Counted from the first letter of the stretch, positions 26,449 through 35,217 are shown. The stretch is 64,000 bases of DNA from Pelagilacustribacter sp045567335 (GCA_045567335.1 JBJLCZ010000002.1:12170-76169), one strand, 5' to 3'. Made by a program: numbers and translations. The notes: a model not told the origin generated them from the sequence alone.

Positions 26449-26923
26449 TTTCAGAAGCTTCATCTTTAAGCTCTAATGGTTCCTCTTTATCTAAATTTTC
26501 TTCTTTAATTTCTGGTTGCTCAGCTTTAAGTTCTGATAAGGCTTCATCCGCTAAACTTGGTTTTTTAACTTCTGGAATTTTTCGAGTTCTTTTTGAAGGA
26601 AGAATTGCAACCCCACTTTTAGAAATTTGACCTTTATATAAATTTTCAAAATTGTCATTTTCATCTTCTTCAATCTCTTCCTGCTCAAAAACTTCATCAG
26701 GTTCTTTTCTTAATCTTAAAACGGCACTATTTTCTAAGTCTTTAATTTCAACTTTTCCTTCAGCTATTTCTCTGAGTGAAATTATTGTCTTTTTATCATT
26801 GTCTTCCTCTACTAACATTTGCATACCAGAATTTAACTGGGTAGTTCTCTCTTTTGCTAATAAAACTAGATCGTATTGATTATCAACTTTTGTTAAGCAA
26901 TCTTCTACTGTTATACGTGCCAT
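26441..26923 (-). CDS. rpoZ: RNA polymerase omega subunit with acidic C-terminal extension
   Basis: Residues 1-60 match omega: MARITVEDCLTKVDNQYDLV, LAKERTTQL and NDKKTIISLREIAEGKV. Omega helps assemble RNA polymerase and binds ppGpp in many bacteria. I start at the ATG of MARITVEDC (26923) rather than a TTG seven codons upstream. The protein is about 160 residues against roughly 90 in E. coli. The extra part is very acidic and low in complexity (EQEEIEEDENDNF, then repeated PEIKEE-like segments). Acidic tails on alphaproteobacterial omega are known, but this one looks long. No spoT/relA gene is adjacent. Confidence 0.88.
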   Translation of the reverse strand: MARITVEDCLTKVDNQYDLVLLAKERTTQLNSGMQMLVEEDNDKKTIISLREIAEGKVEIKDLENSAVLRLRKEPDEVFEQEEIEEDENDNFENLYKGQISKSGVAILPSKRTRKIPEVKKPSLADEALSELKAEQPEIKEENLDKEEPLELKDEASETK

Positions 26924-26964
26924 AATTAATTGTTTCTTATTCAATTAACATAAAAAAATCAAGC

Positions 26965-28179
26965 TTATTTTCTTAGAATTGTAGGTTCTAAATGTTTTCT
27001 AAAGAATAAAAGTAAAATTAAAGAGAAAAAAATATAACCAATCGCAATTAAAGCAATATTCTCAATGGATAGGCCTTTATCTATTAATAATCCAAAAATA
27101 GCAGTTCCAGAAGCTGTAGAAAAGACCATAAATGCTGTGGTCAAAGCTTTTATAGAACCAATATGTTTAACGCCATATATTTCTGCCCAGGTAGAAGTGC
27201 CTAAAACGTTTGCAAATCCGTTGGATATTCCAATTAGGCCTAAAAATAAATAAGCACTATAAGACTCATTTAAAAAAAACAATATGGTCATTGCACAAAG
27301 CAAAGGTAAATTCATTAAAGGAATTAGTCTTCTGCTAGTAAATCGATCAACTAAAAATCCAGAAAAAAATAGGGTGAATATTGAAGCGATGGAATAAACC
27401 ATAAAGGCTTTTGGAATGGTATATATTGTCCAAAATTTCGAGTCAGAAATAAAAGACTGATAAACAGCTATACCCGTAAATATCCATGGCATTGCCAGCA
27501 TATTTAATGAGATAATGTAAAATCTATAATCTTTTAAAACTTCTATTCTTTTCCAGTTTTTAATTTTTCTTTTTTTTTTTATTATTAAATTTTCTTCTCT
27601 AGAATCAAAACTAATATTTTTTATTGTAAAATAAATTACTAAAGGTAAAATTAAAAATATCAATAAAGAAATACCTTGCCATACATGTCTCCAAGAATAA
27701 ATTGTTAAAAAATAAATAATTAAAGTAGGTAATATAAATTCAGCAGTTGAAAGACCAAGCCAACTAATGCTGATCGCTTTACCTCTATTTTTTTCAAAAA
27801 ATCTAGAAATAGCAGTTGAAGATGTATGACTCATTAAACCCTGGCCTGAAAATCTCATTAAAAAAATTCCTAAAGCCAATAAAAGAATATTATTTATAAA
27901 AGAAAAAAAAAAAGATGAAAAAAATAAAAGAATTATTACAAAAAAAGAATAGTTGAAAAGTCTAAATTCATCAATTTTTTTTCCTACCCAAATAAGTATT
28001 AGACTTGAAAAAATTGTGGCTATTGCATAAATTGTACCAAATTGTCCATGAGTAATACCTAGCTCATTTCTAATCGGTGCGTTAAATAATCCTAAAAAAA
28101 AACTCTGTCCAAAACTTGAAAAAAATGTAAATATGAAACCAAATATTATTACTTTTTTATTTAAATTAAGGTCTAACAT
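26965..28179 (-). CDS. Major facilitator superfamily transporter
   Basis: A 404-residue protein with about 12 hydrophobic segments in two halves. After the second segment, VGKKIDEFRLF is the loop 2-3 motif. FLMRFSGQGLMSHTSSTAISRFF is near residue 110, and FSGFLVDRFTSRRLIPL repeats the motif in the second half. The family resembles oxalate/formate-antiporter-like MFS proteins. Substrate is unknown. Its start codon lies only three bases from that of the divergent dehydrogenase gene, so both promoters must lie inside coding sequence. Confidence 0.85.
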   Translation of the reverse strand: MLDLNLNKKVIIFGFIFTFFSSFGQSFFLGLFNAPIRNELGITHGQFGTIYAIATIFSSLILIWVGKKIDEFRLFNYSFFVIILLFFSSFFFSFINNILLLALGIFLMRFSGQGLMSHTSSTAISRFFEKNRGKAISISWLGLSTAEFILPTLIIYFLTIYSWRHVWQGISLLIFLILPLVIYFTIKNISFDSREENLIIKKKRKIKNWKRIEVLKDYRFYIISLNMLAMPWIFTGIAVYQSFISDSKFWTIYTIPKAFMVYSIASIFTLFFSGFLVDRFTSRRLIPLMNLPLLCAMTILFFLNESYSAYLFLGLIGISNGFANVLGTSTWAEIYGVKHIGSIKALTTAFMVFSTASGTAIFGLLIDKGLSIENIALIAIGYIFFSLILLLFFRKHLEPTILRK

Positions 28180-28182
28180 AGT

Positions 28183-29052
28183 ATGACGTGCAAAGTTTCT
28201 TTCATAGGTTTAGGTGTCATGGGATACCCTATGGCTGGTTATATATCAAAAGCTGGTCATAATGTAACTGTTTATAATAGGACAAAATCAAAAGCTGAAA
28301 AATGGATTAAAGAACATAAAGGTAAGTTAGCAGAGACACCAATGGAAGCTGCGAAAGATTGTGATTTTATTTTTACATGTGTAGGAAATGATGAAGATTT
28401 AAGAGAAGTAACTTTAGGTAAAAGTGGTTTATTTTTAACGGCTAAAAAAGGCGCCATCTATATAGACAACACTACTGCTTCGGCTAATATTGCTAGAGAA
28501 CTCTACAAAAATTCAAAAACAAAAGGATTTGATTTTTTGGATGCACCTATTTCAGGCGGACAAGCAGGAGCTGAAGGTGGTACATTAACAGTAATGGTTG
28601 GTGGAGATGAAGCTCCTTTTAAAAAAGCAGAACCAGTCATAGATTGTTATAGTAAAAAAATTAAATTACTTGGACCATCCGGTAGTGGTCAATTAACTAA
28701 AATGGTTAACCAGATTTGTATAGCAGGATTAGTTCAAGGTTTATCAGAAGCTATCAATTTTGGAATAAATGCTGGATTAAATATGCATAGCGTTATTGAT
28801 GTAATTTCGAAAGGCGCTGCTCAATCTTGGCAAATGGATAATAGGCATAAGACAATGATTGAAGATAAATTTGATTATGGTTTTGCTGTAGATTGGATGA
28901 GAAAAGATTTAAAGATAGCCATGGATGAGGCAAAGAAAAATAACTCACCTCTTCCTATTACTAAATTAATAGACGAATACTATTCAGAAGTTCAAAAGAT
29001 GGGTGGACAAAGATGGGACACTTCGAGCTTAATCAAAAGATTTAGAAAATAA
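28183..29052 (+). CDS. Beta-hydroxyacid dehydrogenase (3-hydroxyisobutyrate dehydrogenase family)
   Basis: A 289-residue NAD(P)-dependent enzyme. The Rossmann motif and family signature FIGLGVMGYPMAGYISKAGH start at residue 7. DAPISGGQAGAEGGTLTVMVGG near 123 is the substrate loop. GQLTKMVNQ near 170 holds the catalytic Lys. The family oxidises 3-hydroxyisobutyrate, or reduces tartronate semialdehyde (GarR/GlxR) or succinic semialdehyde; eye inspection cannot choose. It is followed after three bases by the PNPOx-like gene and is divergent from the MFS gene. Confidence 0.88.
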   Translation: MTCKVSFIGLGVMGYPMAGYISKAGHNVTVYNRTKSKAEKWIKEHKGKLAETPMEAAKDCDFIFTCVGNDEDLREVTLGKSGLFLTAKKGAIYIDNTTASANIARELYKNSKTKGFDFLDAPISGGQAGAEGGTLTVMVGGDEAPFKKAEPVIDCYSKKIKLLGPSGSGQLTKMVNQICIAGLVQGLSEAINFGINAGLNMHSVIDVISKGAAQSWQMDNRHKTMIEDKFDYGFAVDWMRKDLKIAMDEAKKNNSPLPITKLIDEYYSEVQKMGGQRWDTSSLIKRFRK

Positions 29053-29055
29053 ATT

Positions 29056-29664
29056 GTGTCACAAGAAGTTGTAAGCTACTACGAGGATTTTGATGAAATC
29101 AAAAAGAAGATTTGGAGTCTTTTAACTAATGCTGTAATAGATCGATCTTCTGAATTTAGAACTCCAGTGTTTATATGCGGTAATGACAAAGATCTTGATG
29201 GAAGAGTGGTTGTTTTAAGAAAAGTAAATCAACAAAATAATTTTATTCAATATCATAGCGATATTAGATCTTCAAAAATTGATAAAATCAAAAAAAATTC
29301 TAATTGCTCCATCTTGTTTTATGGTAAACAAGAAAAAATTCAACTTAGAGTTAAAGCAGAGTGTGAAATTAACTTTAATAATAATGTAACTAAAGAGTCT
29401 TGGAAAAAAACCGGTCATATAAGTAGAAAGTGTTATTTAGTATCAAATGGACCTGGTTCTGAGTCTGTCATGCCTACTTCGGGATTAGATAATAAATTTG
29501 ATAACTTTAATTTTACAAAAGAGGAAAGTGAGGAAGGTTATAAAAATTTTTGTGTAATCAAATGTAATATAAAAAGTATTGAGTGGCTTTACTTGGCTGC
29601 TAAAGGTCACCGAAGAGCCTTGTTAGATATTAAAAATAATAAAAAAGTTTGGTTAATTCCCTAA
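29056..29664 (+). CDS. PNPOx-like FMN-binding protein
   Basis: A 202-residue protein of the pyridoxamine-5'-phosphate oxidase-like split-barrel group. LDGRVVVLRKV and YHSDIRSSKIDKIKKNSNCSILFYG form the FMN-binding strand region, and IEWLYLAAKGHRRALL the C-terminal end. Motifs specific to true PdxH are not all clear, so it may be a related flavoprotein rather than the vitamin B6 enzyme. The start is GTG at 29056, three bases after the dehydrogenase stop, suggesting cotranscription. Confidence 0.75.
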   Translation: MSQEVVSYYEDFDEIKKKIWSLLTNAVIDRSSEFRTPVFICGNDKDLDGRVVVLRKVNQQNNFIQYHSDIRSSKIDKIKKNSNCSILFYGKQEKIQLRVKAECEINFNNNVTKESWKKTGHISRKCYLVSNGPGSESVMPTSGLDNKFDNFNFTKEESEEGYKNFCVIKCNIKSIEWLYLAAKGHRRALLDIKNNKKVWLIP

Positions 29665-29723
29665 ATTTCGGCATCAATTATTTATAATCCGATTAAAAAT
29701 TTAATTAAAGAGCAATTTAAATT

Positions 29724-30227
29724 TTATTTTTTATATTTCTTAAAATTTTCAACATAGTGCTTGGAATTTTCTTTGATATGTTTGATTTCTTCATCAGTAA
29801 TTTGTCTTACTACTTTACCCGGGCTTCCAAGAACTAATGATCTTTCTGGTATGATTTTATTTTCTGTCACCAACGCATTTGCACCAATAATAGAGTTTTT
29901 ACCTATTTTGGCTTTGTTTAGGATTGTCGCTCCAATTCCAATTAAACAATCATCTTCAATTTCACATCCGTGTAGCATAACCATATGTCCAAGTGTTACT
30001 CCCTTACCTACTTTTACTGGGCATCCAGGATCAGTGTGAATTACACTTCCGTCTTGAACATTTGATTCTTCACCAATAGTAATTTGCTCTACATCTCCTC
30101 TAAGTACCGCATTGAACCATATATTCGAATTTTTATTTAATTGCACCTTACCTATTATAATTGCGTTAGGAGCTACCCAACATTCTGGATCTAATTTAGG
30201 TATATTTTTTTCTAATTCGTAAATCAT
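29724..30227 (-). CDS. Gamma-carbonic anhydrase-like hexapeptide-repeat protein
   Basis: A 167-residue left-handed beta-helix protein. Hexapeptide repeats run from about residue 20 to 135 (IIIGKVQLNKNSNIWFNAVLRGD, GVTLGHMVMLHGCEIEDDCLIGIGA). Three His positions in VIHTDPG, GHMVMLHG correspond to the metal-binding His of the gamma-carbonic anhydrase/YrdA/PaaY group. Many members bind zinc without shown anhydrase activity. It is divergent from the GT4 gene across 42 bases. The stretch 29665-29723 between it and the PNPOx gene shows nothing recognisable. Confidence 0.85.
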   Translation of the reverse strand: MIYELEKNIPKLDPECWVAPNAIIIGKVQLNKNSNIWFNAVLRGDVEQITIGEESNVQDGSVIHTDPGCPVKVGKGVTLGHMVMLHGCEIEDDCLIGIGATILNKAKIGKNSIIGANALVTENKIIPERSLVLGSPGKVVRQITDEEIKHIKENSKHYVENFKKYKK

Positions 30228-30257
30228 AAAATTAGTGTATAATTTATTTTTATAAAA

Positions 30258-30263
30258 TATAAT
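30258..30263 (+). promoter_or_regulatory. TATAAT -10 element placing the start site on the GT4 ATG
   Basis: A perfect TATAAT ends six bases before the ATG at 30270, so transcription would begin at or next to the A of the start codon. No Shine-Dalgarno sequence is present. This suggests a leaderless mRNA. No clear -35 is seen. Confidence 0.45.
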
Positions 30264-30269
30264 ACATAA

Positions 30270-31361
30270 ATGTTCTTAATATCTACAAGAAATTTTCCTC
30301 CAGATGTTGGTGGTATTCAAAATTTAATGGCAGGGTTATCAAACGCTCTATTAGATCATGGTCCGGTAAAAGTTTTTGCTGATAGTTTTGAAAATAGTAA
30401 TGAATACGACTTAAATTCTAAGCTTAATATTGAACGTGTATCTGGATTTAAAATTTTTAGAAAATATAGAAAAGCAAATCTTGTAAAAGAATTTATAAGT
30501 AATAATGTTATTAGAGCCGCTTTTTTTGATCATTGGAAAAGTATTGAAAATATAAATCAATCTACGTTAAAAAAAACTAAAACATTCTGTCTAATTCATT
30601 CAAAAGAAATAAATCATCCTAGGGGATCTTCGCTCAATAAAAGAATGTTAAACTCTTTAAATAAATCAGATTATATAATATCAAATTCAAATTTTACAAA
30701 AAATTTAGCTTTTAAAAATGGAGTAAATGAAAATAAAATTAAAATTATACACCCGGGTTGTGATTATCCAAAAAAAATTAGAACTGATTCAAATAAAATT
30801 GCAAAACATATTTATCAGAACTCTTCACCTAGATTAATTACTATCGCAAGGTTAGATGCTAGAAAGAGTCACCAAAATATACTAATGACTATAAAAAATT
30901 TATTGCCTAAATTTCCTAAATTAAAATATATTTCTATTGGTGATGGAGATGAAAAAAAAAATATTGAAAAATTAATCAATCAGCTTGGCTTAAACAATCA
31001 TGTAAAATTTATATTTAAAGCAGATGAGCAACAAAAATTGGCTTTACTTGAAAATTCAGATTTATTTATAATGCCATCAATAGCATATAAAAAATCAGTA
31101 GAAGGATTTGGCATAACATTTATAGAGGCTGCAGCCTATAAAAAGGCTTCTATAGGTGGAATTTTTGGTGGAGAAAGTGATGCTATAATAAACGGTAAAA
31201 CTGGATATTTGTGTGACGGCAATGATTTAAATTCTTTATACGACACAATTTTAAAATGTTTTGAAAATAATTTATACAAGACTTTAGGAGAGAATGCTTT
31301 TGATTTCTCAAAAAATTTTAAATGGAATAAGATTATTAAAAAATATATTCAATTAATCTAA
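30270..31361 (+). CDS. Glycosyltransferase family 4
   Basis: A 363-residue GT-B enzyme. The N-terminal RNFPPDVGGIQNLMAGL is the typical GT4 opening with its Gly-rich loop. The linker IIHPGCDYP lies at about residue 165, and LITIARLDARKSHQNIL begins the C-terminal Rossmann domain. EGFGITFIEAAAYKKASIGG near 275 is the EX7E-type donor-binding motif. It transfers a sugar from a nucleotide donor to a glycan or lipid on the inner side of the membrane. Its 3' end overlaps the convergent GT9 gene by nine bases. Confidence 0.9.
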   Translation: MFLISTRNFPPDVGGIQNLMAGLSNALLDHGPVKVFADSFENSNEYDLNSKLNIERVSGFKIFRKYRKANLVKEFISNNVIRAAFFDHWKSIENINQSTLKKTKTFCLIHSKEINHPRGSSLNKRMLNSLNKSDYIISNSNFTKNLAFKNGVNENKIKIIHPGCDYPKKIRTDSNKIAKHIYQNSSPRLITIARLDARKSHQNILMTIKNLLPKFPKLKYISIGDGDEKKNIEKLINQLGLNNHVKFIFKADEQQKLALLENSDLFIMPSIAYKKSVEGFGITFIEAAAYKKASIGGIFGGESDAIINGKTGYLCDGNDLNSLYDTILKCFENNLYKTLGENAFDFSKNFKWNKIIKKYIQLI

Positions 31362-32285
31362 ATTTTTTTTAACCTCAGAAAAAACTGTTTCAACATCTAA
31401 TTTTTTTAAATCTTCTACACTTATTACTTTAAAATTAGAACTTTCAATACTTACCTTTTTTGCAGAAGTGTGGGGTCCAAATAAGGCTATTCCTTTTTTG
31501 TTAAGATGAGATGCTATATGAGCTGGTCCAGTATCATTTGATATTATTAATTTAGCATCATAAATTATTGAAATTAATTTTTTTATATTTAGTGCCTTTC
31601 CATTTTCTAATACTACTTTAGCATTAAATTCGTTTGCTTCATCTATTTCATCTGGTCCTGGAACAACTAATAAAGAATATTTATTTTTAAAGTCATTTTT
31701 AATTTTTCTAACAAGTTCTTTAAAGTAGGGCCATTTTTTTTTTATATGTTTTTTTGAGCAAAAAGGAAATATGATAATATATTCTTCATTCGAATATTGT
31801 TTGATCAAGCGAGAAAGGTCAACCAAAGCCCAACTTAAATCAATTTTTTTGATAAATTCAGTTTTAATATTTTCTTTTTTTAATTGAATCTCCATCCGAT
31901 CTAATACAGGATCTTTATCAAAATCACTTTTTTTTTGTCCTGATTCCAATGATGTTTCTGTAGAAGACCATATCGGTTTTGTTAATAAAAACTTTTTATA
32001 AAATTTTGTTCGATTTGAATTTTGCAAATCAAAAACTTTAGTAAAGTTATATCTCAATAATAATTTTTTTAAATTTAATAAGAAAAATAAATTCCATCTT
32101 GGCAATCTCTTATCAATTATAACTCCATCTATATACGGGCATTCGGACATTAGCATCGCATAAGGTTTTGAAGTAAGTAATATTACTTTTGATTCAAAAT
32201 TAGAATTTTTTATATCTTTAAAAGCTCCGTTAGCTTGTATTAAATCGCCTAAGGATCCATGTTTTATAATTAATATATTTGACAT
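31353..32285 (-). CDS. Glycosyltransferase family 9 (heptosyltransferase-like)
   Basis: A 310-residue GT9 protein. The opening ILIIKHGSLGDLIQANGAFKDI is the ADP-heptose:LPS heptosyltransferase signature. LIISNDTGPAHIASHLNKKGIALFG near residue 245 is the donor-binding block. These enzymes build the lipopolysaccharide inner core. It is divergent from the DUF6165 gene, with starts about 52 bases apart. Confidence 0.88.
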   Translation of the reverse strand: MSNILIIKHGSLGDLIQANGAFKDIKNSNFESKVILLTSKPYAMLMSECPYIDGVIIDKRLPRWNLFFLLNLKKLLLRYNFTKVFDLQNSNRTKFYKKFLLTKPIWSSTETSLESGQKKSDFDKDPVLDRMEIQLKKENIKTEFIKKIDLSWALVDLSRLIKQYSNEEYIIIFPFCSKKHIKKKWPYFKELVRKIKNDFKNKYSLLVVPGPDEIDEANEFNAKVVLENGKALNIKKLISIIYDAKLIISNDTGPAHIASHLNKKGIALFGPHTSAKKVSIESSNFKVISVEDLKKLDVETVFSEVKKNLD

Positions 32286-32337
32286 GACATTATTTTATCT
32301 GCATATAATATTTTATAGTATAGTCAAAAAAAAAATT

Positions 32338-32733
32338 ATGAATACAAAATTAAACAAAATTTTAGCAGAAATATCTGCGGGAGAGCTTATAGACAAAATT
32401 ACTATATTAGAGATAAAAAAAGAAAAGATTAAAAATACAGATAAACTTATTGATATTGAAAAAGAATTAAATACTTTAAATAATACTATGGCAAAATTTA
32501 TTCCAGATACTTCTGTAATTGATGAATTCATACAAAAACTTAAAAGTATCAATATAAAGCTTTGGTATATAGAAGATGGAAAAAGACTAGCGGAAAAAAA
32601 CAAGGAATTTGGAGAAGATTTTATTAAACTTGCTAGAGATGTTTACAAAATTAATGATGAAAGAGCAGAAATAAAATTAAAAATTAATAATGCTCTAGGA
32701 TCTAATATAAAGGAAGTTAAATCTTACGAATAA
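32338..32733 (+). CDS. DUF6165 family protein
   Basis: A 131-residue, mostly helical and highly charged protein. Conserved-looking ISAGELIDKITILEIKKEKI lies at residues 10-29 and LWYIEDGKRLAEKNKEFGEDFI at 71-92. It resembles the DUF6165 family, which often lies beside LPS glycosyltransferase genes; no function is known. I start at ATG 32338 because an upstream ATG at 32284 would overlap the divergent GT9 start and add 18 hydrophobic, non-conserved residues. Confidence 0.7.
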   Translation: MNTKLNKILAEISAGELIDKITILEIKKEKIKNTDKLIDIEKELNTLNNTMAKFIPDTSVIDEFIQKLKSINIKLWYIEDGKRLAEKNKEFGEDFIKLARDVYKINDERAEIKLKINNALGSNIKEVKSYE

Positions 32734-33531
32734 TTAATTTAATTTTAAACTTGGTATTATATTTCTTAATTTAAGTGATAATTTAGGTAATATTTTAGCT
32801 GTTATAACACCTTCTTTTTTTTTCAATTCTTTTAATATTTTACCATCGGGTGAAATAATTAATGAATGGCCGTAAGTTTTTCTTCCATTATAGTGAGTTC
32901 CACTTTGAGCGGGAGCAAAAATATAACAAAAATTCTCAATTGCTCTTGCTTTTAAAAGTGCATGCCAATGTTTTTTTCCTGTAGTTTCGGTAAATGCCGA
33001 TGGTATGGATAAAAAAAGCGCTCCTTTTTTGGACATTTGTCTGAACATGTTTGGGAAACGCAAATCATAACAAATACTTAAACCAAGTTTCCCCCAAGGT
33101 AATTTTGTTACTTTATTTTTTTTTCCAGAGGCAAAGATTTTGGACTCTTTATAAAATTCATTTTTACTAAGTTTAGCATCATACATATGGATTTTATCAT
33201 AGTATGAAACTATAATACCTTTTGGATTAATTAAAATTGATCTATTTACAAGTTTTTTTTTATTTATTTTAATTATTAATGATCCAATTAAAATCCATTT
33301 TTTATATTTTTTTGCTAATTTTTTTATTCCTTTTAAATAAATGTCCTCTGACATACTAGTACAAACTTTTAATAATTTTTTTTTATTTAATGAAAATAGT
33401 GAAGATACTTCAGGCGTTAAAATAAAATCAGCTTTATCTTTTACTGCTTTAAGAATTAACTTTTCGGTTTTTTTTAAATTAAAAATAATACTATTATTAG
33501 ATTTCAGCTGGATGCAAGATGCGCGAAACAT
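32734..33531 (-). CDS. Carbon-nitrogen hydrolase (Nit family amidase)
   Basis: A 265-residue nitrilase-superfamily enzyme. The Glu-Lys-Cys triad is visible in FILTPEVSS, YDKIHMYD and GLSICYDLRFP. HWHALLKARAIENFCYIFAPAQ resembles the Nit1/deaminated-glutathione amidase group. N-carbamoylputrescine amidase is a less likely alternative suggested by the polyamine neighbour. I start at ATG 33531 (MFRASCIQLK), which overlaps the speD-speE stop as TAATG. A start ten codons upstream would lie inside that gene. Confidence 0.85.
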   Translation of the reverse strand: MFRASCIQLKSNNSIIFNLKKTEKLILKAVKDKADFILTPEVSSLFSLNKKKLLKVCTSMSEDIYLKGIKKLAKKYKKWILIGSLIIKINKKKLVNRSILINPKGIIVSYYDKIHMYDAKLSKNEFYKESKIFASGKKNKVTKLPWGKLGLSICYDLRFPNMFRQMSKKGALFLSIPSAFTETTGKKHWHALLKARAIENFCYIFAPAQSGTHYNGRKTYGHSLIISPDGKILKELKKKEGVITAKILPKLSLKLRNIIPSLKLN

Positions 33532-34571
33532 TACTTCATTATAGAAGAAGCAAAATTCCAATTACAGTCAAAACTAGGAACATGGACTCCTGAAACTTTT
33601 ACATTTCCGAAACTTTTGTCTAAAACTTTACACCAATTTTCCACCTGCTTAGGTTTTTTGTCTTTGCTCCCTACTTGAGCTGTTAACACACCACCTTTTT
33701 TTAAAATTCTTTTTAAACCCTTCATATTTTTTTTTGCTAAATCAATACAATATTGATCATCATTTAAATCTACAAATATTTTATCATATTTAGAATCTTC
33801 AATAAATTTTATACTATCAAAAGCGTCTCCCCAGTATGTGTTAACTCTATTACTTTTTTTTACTTTTGAACAAACTTTTGGTAAGTGTCTATAACAAGAC
33901 CCAACAATTTCTGGATCTAATTCATACCAATCAATATAGTTAGTGTTGTTTTCCAAACATTCTCTAGCGACACCACCATCACCTCCACCGATAATAGCTA
34001 CATTATTGTTTTTCTTGCTTAAGTCATAACTAGATTTAAAAAAGTTTGAACTATAAATTTTTTCATCTTTTTCGGCTACTTGAATTTCGTGATCGATAAA
34101 TAAAGCATTACCGAATTCTTCTAAATTCATCACTTCAACAAATTGACCAACTTTAGAAGTGAACGACTCTAATACATTATTAACCACATAGTATTTTTTT
34201 TGACCAGGAGTACTATAAATATCATCGTAAAGACTGACACTACTCCTATCAAAATTTTTAGTAACAATTCTTTCGTGTTGAATTTCTTTTTTAAGTATTT
34301 TTAAAGCAATTTTTGGATGAACTTTGCCACAAGTAAAAAAATCAAAACTAATTACACCTTTTTCAGGAAAAGTGTGAAAACTAAAATGACTTTCAGATAA
34401 CAGTGCTACTAGTGTAAACCCTTGAGGTTCAAATTTGTGACTACTTACATTGAGTATTTCTACTTTTGCTGCTTTTGCAATTTTATAAATAATTTTTTCG
34501 TAGAAAGATGGAGCATAATCTTTCTTTACACCTAAAAAATCTAATGTGATGTGTTCACCAACTTTTATCAT
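33531..34571 (-). CDS. speD/speE: Fused S-adenosylmethionine decarboxylase-spermidine synthase
   Basis: A 346-residue fusion. Residues 1-125 are a short-type (class 1B) SpeD: LSESHFSFHTFPEK has Glu60-Ser61, where self-cleavage should create the pyruvoyl group, with His66 and Cys81 (DFFTCG) in the expected places. Residues about 130-346 are SpeE: FIDHEIQVAEKDEKIY, the aminopropyl-donor motif IGGGDGG at 194-200, and the catalytic Asp in FVDLNDD. Together they turn SAM and putrescine into spermidine, CO2 and methylthioadenosine. The SpeE part is somewhat short (about 215 residues against about 280). MTA salvage genes follow upstream on the same strand. Confidence 0.93.
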   Translation of the reverse strand: MIKVGEHITLDFLGVKKDYAPSFYEKIIYKIAKAAKVEILNVSSHKFEPQGFTLVALLSESHFSFHTFPEKGVISFDFFTCGKVHPKIALKILKKEIQHERIVTKNFDRSSVSLYDDIYSTPGQKKYYVVNNVLESFTSKVGQFVEVMNLEEFGNALFIDHEIQVAEKDEKIYSSNFFKSSYDLSKKNNNVAIIGGGDGGVARECLENNTNYIDWYELDPEIVGSCYRHLPKVCSKVKKSNRVNTYWGDAFDSIKFIEDSKYDKIFVDLNDDQYCIDLAKKNMKGLKRILKKGGVLTAQVGSKDKKPKQVENWCKVLDKSFGNVKVSGVHVPSFDCNWNFASSIMK

Positions 34572-34578
34572 TAAAAAA

Positions 34579-35217
34579 TTAACCTTTTTTATAATTTTTA
34601 AACTTTCCTAAAACAATTCTCATTTCTTTTTTTGAAAGAATTTTAGGTATACCAATTCTTAGGGCATTTATATATTGATGGCAAATATTTTCGATTTCTT
34701 GAGCAAGCTCAAAAGCTTTTTCTAAATTATTTCCAAACGCAACTTGTCCGTGATTTGCAATTAAACAAGCTGATCTATTTTTTAGAGCTTTAATAATATT
34801 TCTTGAAAGTTGTTTAGTTCCAAAAGTTGCGTATTTAGTGCATTTTAAATCCTCACCACCTGCTACTGCAACCATGTAGTGAAATGCTGGAATATTTTTT
34901 TGATGAGTTGAAACGGCTGTTGCACAAGTTGAATGAGCGTGAACAATGGCTTTAGCTTCTTTTTTATTCACATAAATATCTTGATGAAACCTCCATTCAG
35001 AGGAAGGTTTGTTCTTTTTTTTATCAAAGATTCCTTTTAATGAAACAAAAACAATATCTTTAATTTTTAAAGTTGAATACTTCATGCCAGATGGTGTTAT
35101 ATAAAAACCATCTACACCTTTTTCTCTTGCTCTTACTGAAATATTTCCTGATCTTAAAGCTGATAAGTTAGTTATATTTAATTTTTTAGAATATCTTATA
35201 ACTTGAAATTTCTTCAC
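34579..35217 (-). CDS. Class II aldolase/adducin-family protein, probably acting on methylthioribulose-1-phosphate
   Basis: A 212-residue class II aldolase fold. LSALRSGNISVR and ITPSGMKYSTL bind phosphate. EWRFHQDIY gives the acidic catalytic residue, and VHAHSTCATAVS and ANHGQVAFG supply zinc His. mtnP and mtnA are adjacent. Candidates are MtnB dehydratase and the Ald2-type aldolase of the DHAP shunt, which makes DHAP and methylthioacetaldehyde. No mtnC, mtnD or mtnE is in the window, and the AFHYMVAVAGG and YATFGT blocks look fuculose-aldolase-like, so I favour the aldolase. The start is GTG, overlapping a small ORF stop (TAGTG). Confidence 0.75.
   Translation of the reverse strand: MKKFQVIRYSKKLNITNLSALRSGNISVRAREKGVDGFYITPSGMKYSTLKIKDIVFVSLKGIFDKKKNKPSSEWRFHQDIYVNKKEAKAIVHAHSTCATAVSTHQKNIPAFHYMVAVAGGEDLKCTKYATFGTKQLSRNIIKALKNRSACLIANHGQVAFGNNLEKAFELAQEIENICHQYINALRIGIPKILSKKEMRIVLGKFKNYKKG

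Noticed and set aside
26924..26944. Seven-codon N-terminal extension of RpoZ from a TTG
   Set aside because: Omega starts MARITVEDC in alphaproteobacteria and there is an ATG exactly there.
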